Origin: Stenocarpella maydis
Lineage: Eukaryota > Ascomycota > Sordariomycetes > Diaporthales > Diaporthaceae
Direction: 5' to 3'
Assembly (NCBI GenBank): GCA_002270565.1
Contig: NQMI01000004.1
Coordinates: 1-64,000, forward strand
DNA: 64,000 nt
Positions 1-9,782 of the stretch are shown here, in pieces (the first letter of the stretch is position 1; each line of letters starts with the position of its first letter). Below the pieces are notes generated by a model. The model ran no database searches and had not been told where the DNA came from. It was given only the letters and a program-made list of their open reading frames with translations. The translations under genes were made by a program, and so were the position numbers.

Positions 1-39
1 GATGATGTTAAACGAAGTGATCTGATTGGCTGCAGCCAA

Positions 40-537
40 TCACGTGATTATGTATGGATGTACCATCCGTTTTTGTGGATGCGAATATCCGCGTTCTTTT
101 CTATTATTCTTGCACTCGGCCTGTCTCTGCATCGCTTCCTGTTGCTCTCGTGTCGGCGGCTGCTGAAGCGGCCGCATTCCAGAGGCAGTATTTTCCTGGC
201 TGCCCTGCGGGCTGGGATTAGACCAGGACGGTCGGGTGCACCCTGAGAGGTCCGGAATTGGTCCGTCGAACGCGAGAAATGGGACATTGGCGTCTGATGG
301 GTCAATCCACGGGATCCCGCTGCTTGTGTAGTTGACCACGGGCGCGAGCACGCCGATATCCAGTCCTGCATCAGGGCTGGCGTCGCTGGCTATCTCGAAG
401 GCGTTGGCGACATCGATTGCAAGTGATTCTGAGTCGTAGGAACGCGCACCGCGGCTGCCGCGGGGCATCTGCATAGGACCGTACACCAGACGGCCGCCGG
501 TCACTACGCTCATGACTCTTGCGTCATGTGTCATCAT
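40..537 (-). CDS. hypothetical protein, uncertain
   Basis: An uninterrupted frame of 165 residues opens with a double methionine at 537 and closes at 40. The middle is acidic and rich in Asp, Ser and Pro, with no membrane segment and no motif I recognise. The C-terminal third is rich in Gln, Arg and Lys (QQPP, REQQEAMQRQ) and could form a short helix. No splice sites were identified. It lies next to decayed accessory DNA and is the first gene-like object in the window, so it may be one exon of a gene running off the edge, or chance coding. I cannot assign a function. Confidence 0.22.
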   Translation of the reverse strand: MMTHDARVMSVVTGGRLVYGPMQMPRGSRGARSYDSESLAIDVANAFEIASDASPDAGLDIGVLAPVVNYTSSGIPWIDPSDANVPFLAFDGPIPDLSGCTRPSWSNPSPQGSQENTASGMRPLQQPPTREQQEAMQRQAECKNNRKERGYSHPQKRMVHPYIIT

Positions 538-1227
538 TTCTGCGAAAAGCGAACAGGCGCATGTGCACAAGGCATCAGATTACTATCAGGAGAGACCGCC
601 GCATTAGTATTAGATTACAACTGTGGGAGGATACTACTTACAAGTATGATGTATGCAGCAGTGTATGGTGCATTTCCAGCATATGGCCCAAATAAGCCGG
701 ACGGAGGCTCTTCCTGTCCCAGAATGGAGTACGCGAGATCGTGCGTAGTTGGAAATATTGAGGCGCTGTGTGTGCGTAAAAGCAGCGACCGCGTCAGACT
801 GTGGGCCGTACAGCTCCTTCCACGAAGTGACTAGACCACTGCTTAGGGGCACAAGATTGTTTAGTGCTATATATATGTGTGTCAATGTGATAATATTCCT
901 CTGTGTGGACAACAACACTTGCCGGCCATTGCGAGTTAAATGGTTTGGTTTTCCTTAACCACTCCACCCATGCTATCAGAACCTTTTACTAGGTGATTCA
1001 GTAGAGAATAAATGTAGGAATACAAGTGGCTGTCTCCTAAAACCTGATTTCATATTCCCTAGGCATCAGCCATTCTCACATGACTTTACGTAGAGTCTGT
1101 GTTCATGTCCGGTGTCTATCTACGTAGTCGCCCCTGTGTGCTTTACGATATCCCGAGAAGGGCGGATGAGCAAGCAAGTCCTTTCTGTTGAGATCAGTCT
1201 TGTTTCCTGTATTAAGTTTTTCATTTA
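538..1227. other. intergenic, no gene seen
   Basis: No frame with coding character was found on either strand. Short AT-rich patches (about 840-1010) and nothing repeated. Confidence 0.5.
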
Positions 1228-2225
1228 TCAAACAAGTCTGTCGGTAGAATCTGGTCGTTTATAAGGTTGGTGGTATTCCAAATTTTGATTCCTACACAAA
1301 AGGCCGTGCTCTTCACGGACGACCTGGGCTGCCACCACTGTACGATCAATAAGCTCATAGCTTCCTGACACCTGGGCATTCGGTGACCTCAATATTGCCG
1401 GGTCCGGTCTACGGAAAGATGACCTCGAATCTTTGACCGAGTAACTGTAGTTAATACGTCGGGTCTTTGAACGTATGGTCTTTGATGATAGTCGATCCTG
1501 AGAAATTGATTCGCACGAAATTGGCAACGGTCGGCATGGATCCGACAATGATGGCCACGTTGTTCTCAACTAAGCTGTGGGGAGATCACTCAGCTTCGCA
1601 GTATTATTCAGCTGGGTTATTGGAGCCTCAGTTCAGGATATGGCTTACATGGAAATGTAAACTGCCCCTTGCTGCCATGTGGGATCGGATATCAGTAGGT
1701 CGAGCTTTACTCTGGAAACAAGAGCAACGACACTGGCAATGACACTCCTGAATCTATATCAGTACTTGGGCCCAAGTTCGAGCACAACGAGACTTACAAT
1801 AAAGCTGTGGCAAACACGGCATTCACTAGCACGCGTTTTTTGAATGACATGTGCAGTGTTGCAAGAGTTGGTAGTGGTAGGACGAAGATGTACATATCTA
1901 GTGCAACTGCTAAACACCCTTGCGCAATGCCCCAATAATTCAACATTTTGAACATTGCAGGGTCTTTACCCATGGCGAGGTCTTCCCAGCTTTTCCCGCC
2001 AGCAGGGCTGATGTAGCGAAGTGAAAGAAAAATATAAGGGGAGTAACGTCAAGAATGTGGCAGCCAAGCCAACGTAGACAGCTATTTTCATTGATTTCTT
2101 GATTGAGAAAAGCTCTTGATAGAGTAGAAATATGGAAGATTTCGAGAAGTATTATGTAGGCCCTTGGAGGAAGTCAAGCGCGAAGCTGAGCTGAGGAATA
2201 ATCAGTCAACCTCCAGTGGACATAT

Positions 2226-2230
2226 GATCT
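2226..2230. repeat. target-site duplication, left
   Basis: GATCT immediately left of the element, repeated at 2825-2829. The two following bases (TC) also match the right side, so the duplication could be scored as seven bases depending on where the element ends. Confidence 0.65.
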
Positions 2231-2824
2231 TCTGATGAATTTGTGCTATAGAATAGCATTCAGTTCAGCGTGTGTTTCGGCAGGGTCGCAGTGTGGTGCT
2301 CTGAGGCGAATTGGGACGATTGACAATGGTCTGGACAACTTTGTATTGAATTAAGTTGGGCTTCTGTAAGCCCTCCTTATATACCCTCCGACGTCGTCTC
2401 ACCCCTGGGCACGCTGCGGTCGGCTCTGGTGCAAATTTGCAAATGCCGGAAAATTCGCCCTTCCAACACACCATCTTTGGTTCCAAGCAGCCAGCCAACC
2501 ATAGCCCTAGCAATGCCCAAATTAAGTACATACAAACTTCAGAAATCAGGCTATCCAATGCACTAAGTCATATACTTTTTGGGTAAGAAATAAGGGTAAT
2601 GCAGAGGTCTGAATTAAGGTGCAAATGCAGGCCAAAATAATCGACTCACGGCCACCAAACTCATCTTGCGTCACGCACGCACTGGGCGTACTTAGCGAAA
2701 ATCGCCTGACTCGCAAGTCTAGGGTAACTCCTTGCTAGGAAGTCTAGGGTAACTCCTTACAACGAAGTCTAGGGTAACTCCTTGCACGGAGTACCAACGC
2801 CCTGCTGAGCGGTTCCGTTTAACA
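2231..2824 (-). repeat. LTR-like repeat, copy 1 (solo insertion)
   Basis: This ~594-bp element is shared with copies at 3463-4060 and 5878-6471. Read on the minus strand it begins TGTTAAACGG and ends ATCAGA. It holds three near-tandem units of about 27 bp (core AAGGAGTTACCCTAGACTT), a TATATAA box and a downstream tail, which is the layout of a U3-R-U5 long terminal repeat. It is flanked by GATCT on both sides (2226-2230 and 2825-2829); the identity extends to seven bases if the element is taken as TG...CA. No internal retrotransposon region is attached, so this copy is best read as a solo LTR or a small non-autonomous element. A 97-codon frame inside it recurs in all copies only because the DNA is nearly identical. 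Confidence 0.75.
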
Positions 2825-2829
2825 GATCT
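2825..2829. repeat. target-site duplication, right
   Basis: GATCT immediately right of the element, matching 2226-2230. Removing the element and one copy restores a continuous intron of the rhodopsin-type pseudogene. Confidence 0.65.
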
Positions 2830-3462
2830 TCCTGCAAGTTTGCATACTTTCATCAATGCCGTGCTCTGCCAGCTTGCTGGCAGATCCCACAGGTGGCGAG
2901 CATACTTCGACACTGCCATCTCGTCAGCCTCTGTGTCGGTGATTAGCTGCGGAATGGAACCATGTTACTGGCTATGGCAACTATGGCAACTGCTGTATAT
3001 GCTAAATCTAGAATCATGCTGGTTGCCATTGTGTCTGATCTCGTTAGCACCGTTTCCTCGGGTCATACACGTCTCGGGCTATTCAACCCACAGTCAGACC
3101 AGGATAGCTTCCGCATGTTGGCCGTTACTCGAACAGCCACAAAGGCCAAGGCTAATACCGTCATGGGGACTCAGATGTCGATTGTAGCTGTCATGAGGGA
3201 GGGCGCGGTGGCGAGGTTCGAGACCTGCCCATCGGGTGGAGCGGCAGCCGGGACGGTGCAGAGGTCCATACCGGGTGGTATCGAAGAAGCCATGGTCTTC
3301 CGTGGCCGTGAGAAAGACAAAGGCGCAAAGGCTGTTAAGAGTTCTACAAAGCCAAATGCAAAGTCCATGGAAATGCCGAGAAGTATAGCGTCCGAGGATA
3401 GTACTTATTTAATTAATGACGACATGCGGACTTAGATACCTCCTACCTAGGTACGGACTTNG

Positions 3463-4060
3463 TCTGATAAATATGTGCTATAGAATAGCATTCAGTTCAG
3501 CGTGTGTGTGTTTCGGCAGGGTCGCAGTATGGTGCCCTGAGGCGAATTGGGACGATTGACAATGGTCTGGACAACTTTGTATTGAATTAAGTTGGGCTTC
3601 TGTAAGCCCTCCTTATATACCCTCCGACGTCGTCTCACCCCTGGGCACGCTGCGGTCGGCTCTGGTGCAAATTTGCAAATGCCGGAAAATTCGCCCTTCC
3701 AACACACCATCTTTGGTTCCAAGCAGCCAGCCAACCATAGCCCTAGCAATGCCCAAATTAAGTACATACAAACTTCAGAAATCAGGCTATCCAATGCACT
3801 AAGTCATATACTTTTTGGGTAAGAAATAAGGGTAATGCAGAGGTCTGAATTAAGGTGCAAATGCAGGCCAAAATAATCGACTCACGGCCACCAAACTCAT
3901 CTTGCGTCACGCACGCACTGGGCGTACTTAGCGAAAATCGCCTGACTCGCAAGTCTAGGGTAACTCCTTGCTAGGAAGTCTAGGGTAACTCCTTACAACG
4001 AAGTCTAGGGTAACTCCTTGCACGGAGTACCAACGCCCTGCTGAGCGGTTCCGTTTAACA
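3463..4060 (-). repeat. LTR-like repeat, copy 2
   Basis: Nearly identical to copy 1 and in the same orientation. Differences seen include an extra GTGT near 3505, and ATAAATA in place of ATGAATT at the outer end. Single Ns lie just outside both ends (3461 and 4066), so its flanks are not trustworthy and no target-site duplication can be read. The sequence is not AT-enriched, unlike its right-hand neighbour. Confidence 0.75.
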
Positions 4061-4066
4061 ATAATN

Positions 4067-5877
4067 GGCTATAACTCTAGTAAGAATATATAGGAACCGG
4101 CCTAAAATTTAACCTACTATTATAATAAACTTAAACGATACTATATATAAACCACTATAGAATAGTCCCAGAAGCCAGGAATGCAGCCTAAAGACCCTAT
4201 ACATAATAAACTATAATGAACCAATATTATAATAAAACTATATAATGAACCCTAGACTTCACGGCTAAAATAGGGAAAACAACTAATAAGAGACTAATTA
4301 TAAGAGGGATAGCCCAAAAGCTAGCAACCAGCTAACCCCTTAAAAGACACACTAATACTAATCGCCCTATTTAACTAATAACCCAAATACTAGTTACATT
4401 TAAAAACTCATCTAAACAAATACCAGTATCCATACCCCACACCCCAGCGAATACTAATTATAGAAAAACAAGACTAGAATAATATAATATAATTAGTAAA
4501 CTAAGAATAACCAGAAACCAGGATTAATTAGGCAATAATTAAATAAGTTCCATTCCTAATAACAAAATCAGGCACTAAAACGAGCTACCCACAGGCGCAT
4601 TTCCTTTACTACCCTCACTACCAGTACCTATAAATTTAAACCAATTAATACTATCACCCATTAGGGAACTCCAATTAAAAACTCCTACTTCACCCTTAAA
4701 ATGCAACTATACCTCTTATGCCACCATCCCACCAGCCTCCTCAGTGAAACCTTAACAGACAACCTCAATAGACTACACAATAATCTGCCTTCACTCTACT
4801 TTAGCCTCCTCCTTCTCCACCCGCTTCAACTCCTCTATATTATCAATACCCCAACAAACTATATATATTATCTTTTCATATTATAACTACTTCTACTTGC
4901 AAAGGCACAAAATTCTTATATTTAGCTATTAAGCCTCCTCCTCTATAGCCTCCAGCTCTTCCTCCAGTTAATAATATATTAAGGTAACCTTATTTAACTA
5001 ATCAGAAGTAAGACCTTAAATATTACAGTTAGATAAATTAAGGCAAACACAAGTCTAACAGCAAATAAATTCTAAATCCGCAACCTTACAGTCCTTAGCC
5101 AGATTATGCTCCTCACAATAAGAATAAGGCATAGGAATAATGCTACCCTTTAAAGCAATAGCAAAAAGAAGGGCAGCCTTATACTCAGCAACAGAAAAGG
5201 ACTTTATAGAACAAGACTTAGTAACCCTACCCAATATAACAAATTAGAAAAAAATAAATAAAAATATAAATAAGCGAAAATAACTTATAGAATACTTTTA
5301 AGAATAAAAGAAGTAAGAAGGGAGATAGTATTATAAACTAACACACATTAGCGGCTAACTATCACAGAAGACAATCCCGCAAGTTAGGAAGTAGCCCCCA
5401 AAAGGAGCGCCCCGCCTAATCCAATCAATAACGCCACCTTATCAGGGTTAGAGTCAGGGACCTACCACAATCAATAAGATCATTATTAATTCCATCAAGT
5501 AACACTTAATCAACAGGATCACCATTAATACTATCAACAATAAATAAAGAGTCAGAACATATAAGGATATAATCATCACCACATTAGGTAGCTTTTATAG
5601 AACAGACTCTTCAGTTATTAATCTAAGTATTTAATCTCAACATTAAATAGCCTTACAGCTAGTAATCATTATCAAGTTAACAATATTGCTCAACAACCGC
5701 CTAACAACATATTCCAAACATAAACCCTTAATCTTTCAGGATTAACATACTCGGAAACCCCTTTAATCATTACATTTAGCTAAATACTAAATTTAGGATT
5801 TCTTAGATTTTTTTTAATAAGTTCTTAAAAATAACCTTATTTAAACACTTATAATTTTAAATTTATAATATAACTTA
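4067..5877. repeat. AT-rich RIP-mutated transposon remnant
   Basis: About 1.8 kb of very AT-rich sequence with sharp edges against GC-balanced repeats on both sides. On the plus strand CpA is common but TpG is almost absent: in 5401-5640 I count about 25 CA and no TG. That is what RIP leaves when cytosines of CpA are converted to thymine on the minus strand only. No intact frame survives. A protein relic is readable on the minus strand at about 4620-5210. The rest I cannot assign. Confidence 0.8.
4620..5210 (-). pseudogene. transposon-associated Cys/coiled-coil protein relic, RIP-inactivated
   Basis: Read on the minus strand with stops allowed, a Cys-rich block (YCEEHNLAKDC, then CVCLNLSNC) near 5120-5020 is followed by an acidic coiled-coil stretch (LEEELEAIEEEA) near 4950, a basic stretch resembling RILRLRKQK near 4910, then GIDNIEELKRVEKEEA near 4830 and FNWSSL near 4640. 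This order resembles a zinc-binding plus coiled-coil protein that I remember as common in fungal transposable elements. Stops fall where CAG/CAA would become TAG/TAA and Cys where Arg is expected, consistent with C-to-T change on the coding strand. The assignment rests on remembered patterns and needs a profile search. Confidence 0.5.
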
Positions 5878-6471
5878 TGTTAAACGGAACCGCTCAGCAG
5901 GGCGTTGGTACTCCGTGCAAGGAGTTACCCTAGACTTTGTTGTAAGGAGTTACCCTAGACTTCCTAGCAAGGAGTTACCCTAGACTTGCGAGTCAGGCGA
6001 TTTTCGCTAAGTACGCCCAGTGCGTGCGTGACGCAAGATGAGTTTGGTGGCCGTGAGTCGATTATTTTGGCCTGCATTTGCACCTTAATTCAGACCTCTG
6101 CATTACCCTTATTTCTTACCCAAAAAGTATATGACCTAGTGCATTGGATAGCTTGATTTCTGAAGTTTATATGTACTTAATTTGGGTATTGCTAGGGCTA
6201 TGGTTGGCTGGTTGCTTAGAACCAAAGATGGTGTGTTGGAAGGGCGAATTTTCCGGCATTTGCAAATTTGCACCAGAGCCGACCGCAGCGTGCCCAGGGG
6301 TGAGACGACGTCGGAGGGTATATAAGGAGGGCTTACAGAAGCCCAACTTAATTCAATACAAAGTTGTCCAGACCATTGTCAATCGTCCCAATTCGCCTCA
6401 GAGCACCACACTGCGACCCTGCCGAAACACACGCTGAACTGAATGCTATTTTATAGCACATATTCATCAGA
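5878..6471 (+). repeat. LTR-like repeat, copy 3 (inverted relative to copies 1 and 2)
   Basis: Begins TGTTAAACGG at 5878 and ends ATCAGA at 6471, directly before an N at 6472. Three ~27-bp units (core AAGGAGTTACCCTAGACTT) lie at about 5915-5990 and a TATATAA box at 6319-6325. Together with copy 2 it frames the AT-rich island as inverted, not direct, repeats, with the TGTTAAACGG ends facing inward. That is not the layout of an intact LTR retrotransposon. Confidence 0.75.
6319..6325 (+). promoter_or_regulatory. TATA box of the LTR-like repeat
   Basis: TATATAA about 440 bp into the element, downstream of the three 27-bp units. It is conserved at the mirrored position in copies 1 and 2. It suggests a promoter reading outward, away from the AT-rich island; activity is inferred only. 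Confidence 0.4.
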
Positions 6472-7966
6472 NCCACGCCCCCTTCCGGCCCACGCCCCCT
6501 TCCGGCCTGCGCCTTCCTCTTTAATAACGGACCATGGTTTTCAATAATATGTCTTCTTAACAATTTCCTCTCAGCTAAATACTTTTAGAGGTATATCATT
6601 ATTAACCAATTAAGACTTAAGGATTCTCAACAGACCAATCCAGGCTCAGATAACTTTCGGGTAATTACGCTAGGTAAGAACGCTACGCGGGCCGCATATC
6701 TCGCACGCTTTGCATGCTCGATACACGTCCCGCTCCGCTGAATAACTAGCGCGTGGATATTCCCTGGAGCTCACTCTGAGGCCTTAGACCCTCTATCCCT
6801 CCAGATAGATTGTCACGTCGTAGTAGGGCTTAGGAGTAGACCACTTCGTTAACGGGTTCAATAGTCCGTACTACCTAGGCATTGGTCATGTAGGCAACAC
6901 TTCAATCAGCCGCGCCTGGAGTAATACAAAATTCTTTTTGCTCAAGAGAGTTCGTTAGGGGTTGATTTAAATGTGCGAAGTGAACACCATTCCTGAGTGC
7001 ACAACGCGCCGAAGTCACGTGAAGACATGAACATACTATATATATAGGGCGGTTCTGCCATACCAGAACTCTACCTTGCCCCTGAGCCCCTGATCCAGTC
7101 CATCACACAGCATGAATATTGGTTGCAAGTAGTTTTAATAGTCCTAAGCTAGAAACCTACATGTTTCCGTTGGTGTTTTGGAACAATGGGCTTTCGTGTA
7201 GAACACTTCGCGCCCATGACAAACCTTGTATCAGTGGTAGAATTTGTTGTCTTGGTTAATACTTGTGTGGCAGCCCCAGACTGAGTACAAACGGCTTTTC
7301 CGTCGTGGTCGGCATTGCATTTTAATCTCTCCGCCCGGGAAATAATTATGTTCACAAGATGCTTAAAACCGAGATGCTTCTGTGTACAAAGGGTGATAAA
7401 ACAAAGTTCGTGACTCTAGTGTCCATGGCCGGGTACTCTTCTGCAACCATGTTGCGAATTGTGCTACATAGGTACTTTTCAATTTCCAGAGTTCCTGACA
7501 CTCTGTTCAAGACGCAGTGGCCTTGAGAACCGAGTGATGTGTCAGTCCCTGTGTCCCCAAATTTTCATGTTCATGTGTATATAACCCCCCCCCCCGGGGG
7601 GTTTTGAGCGCTAAAAAGCAACACTTTTTTTTTTTAAAAAAAAAAGAAAGAAAAAAGAAAAAAAAGAGTTCCAGGAGGTTCTTAAAGGCTGCCATCTGGC
7701 CACTCTCGATGCCTGAGACAGGGGGGCAAAGCGGGAACTGAAGGGCGTTACGAGTAAGTCTGTCCGGAAACTCAGACTGCTTGCCACTGACCACATTCAA
7801 ATGGAAACGGCCGGACCGTGCTCCATCATCTACCACTTCCTCGCGCGGATGGTCCCTGATTGATTGTCAATGGAAAATGACGGCTCAAATGCATCATCTA
7901 CGCGGGGATCTATAGTCTTATACCAACCGCACAACTCGACGACGCACCTCTTATGCAGGGGACGGT
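6472..7966. other. gene-poor stretch with low-complexity foldback
   Basis: Begins with an N and a direct repeat of CCACGCCCCCTTCCGGC (about 6473-6506). A 68-codon Cys-containing frame on the minus strand (7149-7355) has no supported start or partner exon. A homopolymer foldback lies at 7585-7645. No gene is supported. Confidence 0.45.
7585..7645. repeat. paired homopolymer palindromes
   Basis: Eleven C followed by six G (7585-7601), then 23 bases later eleven T followed by ten A (7625-7645), then an A/G-rich tail. Both can fold back on themselves. This may be real low-complexity DNA or a sequencing artefact; homopolymer lengths should not be trusted. Confidence 0.7.
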
Positions 7967-8981
7967 CTAATGCTTGTAATCCATCCTGCCGTCCCCTATC
8001 ACCTTCCACACCTCCTCCACGATCTCCTTCTGACCGCTGGGGGCGCCCCTCACGGCGAGGTAGACCCTCGAGTCCAGCGGCGGGTCCCAGTCCCCGGGGT
8101 TCCCGCTGGCGACGATCCCGCCGGCCTCGGCAAGGATGCACCAACCGGCACAGACATCCCAGGCATAGCACCCGCCCTCCCAATACAGGTCGAGGGCGCC
8201 CTCGGCGACGGCGCACAGGTTCAGCGCCGCGGAGCCCAGGTTCCGTAGCGAGTGGACCATGGCGCCGCCCGTCTCCTTGCTGGCCGCGAGCCGGCGGAAC
8301 GTCTCGACCTTGACGTCAAAGTTTGGCCCGTCGCGGCTGGACCCCCACTCGGCGGCCACGAGCGCCGTCGACAGGTCGCCCAGTGCGGGAGCCTTGCTCC
8401 CGTCGCCCTTGCCCGAGGCCGGGAGCCGCACCCGCTCGCAGCCCTCGCCGCCGTCCTTGAGGATCCCCCTGGCGGCCAGCGAGGCGTTGCGCTGCGCGTA
8501 GGCGCCCTGACCCGCAATGCCCGTGTACAGCAGGTCCTGGAACGGGTTGTAGACGACGCCGACGCTGGGCCTGCGGCGCACCGCGAAGCCGAGCGAGATG
8601 CAGGCGTTGGGGAACCCGTGGATGAAGTTGGTCGTGCCGTCGATCGGGTCCACGATAAAGGTCGGCTCGTCGGTTATCTTGGTCTTCCCTGCGACGTACG
8701 TCTCCTCGCCGACGAAGAGGAATGCCGGGTAGAGGCTCTTTAGGCGGGTGGTGACGTGTTTCTCGACGGCCTGGTCGGTCTCGGTCACGATGTCGACAGC
8801 TGTGGGCGAGGGAAGAGAGTTTAGGGGAGGTGCTACTATGCAAGGGGGGGGTGGGGGTCTCACAGTTTAGCTTGGTGCCGGTTGAGATGCTGTTCGGGTT
8901 GGCCGCCATTATCATGGAGCCTGCCTCGTAGGCGATGGCCACAAGGTCATCGTGGATCTTTTGCAGGTCTATGTCAGCCAT
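7967..8981 (-). CDS. inositol monophosphatase family protein
   Basis: Predicted Mg2+-dependent phosphatase that releases inositol from inositol monophosphates, cytosolic. The 316-residue protein is encoded by two exons (8864-8981 and 7967-8799) joined across an intron with donor GTGAGA and acceptor CCCACAG. The ATG at 8981 was chosen over one seven codons upstream (9002) because homologues usually begin near this point. Family signatures are visible. GEE lies upstream. The metal-binding motif DPIDGTTNFIHG carries Asp-x-x-Asp-Gly-Thr. The C-terminal motif WDVCAGWCILAEAGG supplies the third metal-ligand Asp. No signal peptide or membrane segment is seen. The QutG-type quinate-cluster phosphatase is a close relative, but no quinate genes are nearby, so a housekeeping inositol role is more likely. 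The intron contains a long C/G tract. Confidence 0.9.
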
Positions 8982-9782
8982 CTTGAGTCGTGATTTGTTC
9001 ATTCAAGGCGGCCTTGTCCTGGGGTGGTTGCGGCGTGGACCTGATAGTATCGCCATTTCCTAAGTGTAGTCAGGGAGGGAGCTGTGGAGGGGCACCGGGG
9101 CGCATTATATGGAGGGGCTCGACTGCTATAACGTCAGTGGGCCCACCGAGAGGGGGTCGACATGTCCCCACGCATATACATATAGTTAGTGTATTACCTT
9201 ATAGTGTACTACATAGGCACTAGCATAGGCATCGTGGGGGAGGACCCTTGGCTTTATCAGATGCCAAGCATTCCCTGCGATCCGCAATGGACCGCTGGGC
9301 TCAGTCGACCCTGGTATACCTGGGGATGGTGTGTGAGAAATATGGATAGTCACCCTCGTGCCTAAGAGTAACAACTGCCTTGCAACCAGAGCGAACGGTC
9401 GTGGAACCTGGAGTATCAAACAGCCAACGAGTACCCCAGTTTTTGCGTAGACAAGATCAATCAGTCCTGAACCGATAGGGAAAAAAACCCATGCCTTCGA
9501 AACGCAACCCACCTCCCTCCTGCTCCGCATATCTTAACCATGAACGTATGCTGGTTACAGCCCCCCCCCCAAGCACACTCAATCACCAAGTATAGCGATG
9601 CAAGGCCGATCAATACCTCTCCAGGCCTTTGCCGAGTCCGTCCCAGCTTCTTGTAATAATCGATGTTGTATATTCTCTTGCCTTGCTTCATCCAAGACAC
9701 ACTTCCAAGCCTGGCATACTTTCGTACGCCACCTTGACTGGCGCCCTCCTCGGCCACAATGGGCACTCAGAAACACAGAAAA
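8982..9782. other. intergenic
   Basis: Promoter side of the inositol monophosphatase gene and 3' side of the next minus-strand gene. A run of C at about 9561-9570. Several frames overlap but none shows coding constraint. Confidence 0.5.

Larger units (their letters stand above)
1228..3293 (-). pseudogene. rhodopsin-domain integral membrane protein pseudogene, split by an LTR-like insertion
   Basis: Read on the minus strand, pieces of a seven-helix fungal rhodopsin-domain protein (PTH11/SC1-like family) appear in the right order. The N-terminus starts with ATG at 3293 (MASSIPPGMDL). Next come a first helix (MTVLALAFVAVRV), a second helix near 3000-2970, the family-typical block ARHLWDLPASW near 2870, helix 3/4 near 2150-2040 (KSSIFLLYQELF), the LPLPTL helix near 1880, and a DPTW block near 1690. 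Credible introns separate them, for example donor GTAAGT with acceptor GCCAG at about 1798-1734. The gene is dead: an in-frame TGA at 3171-3173, a TAA at 2152-2154, a one-base frameshift near 2035, and another frame change near 1510 before the Arg/Ser-rich tail that ends at 1228. A 594-bp element (2231-2824) sits inside an intron. The family is usually about 350-400 residues. Substrate or ligand is unknown. The family call rests on remembered motif patterns. Confidence 0.68.

Noticed and set aside
2265..2558. 97-codon frame inside the 594-bp repeat, present in all three copies
   Set aside because: It recurs because the DNA is nearly identical. It crosses the TATA box and the transcribed part of an LTR-like sequence and matches no mobile-element protein.
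4067..5877. AT-rich island as centromere or mitochondrial insertion
   Set aside because: Too short, flanked by repeats, and shows one-strand CpA-to-TpA change plus a transposon-like protein relic. No mitochondrial gene was seen.
7149..7355. 68-codon Cys-containing frame as a small secreted protein
   Set aside because: No hydrophobic signal and no supporting exon upstream.
8316..9002. 228-codon frame continuing exon 1 of the inositol monophosphatase gene
   Set aside because: It reads through the intron into the wrong frame; splicing at GTGAGA/CCCACAG restores the family motifs.
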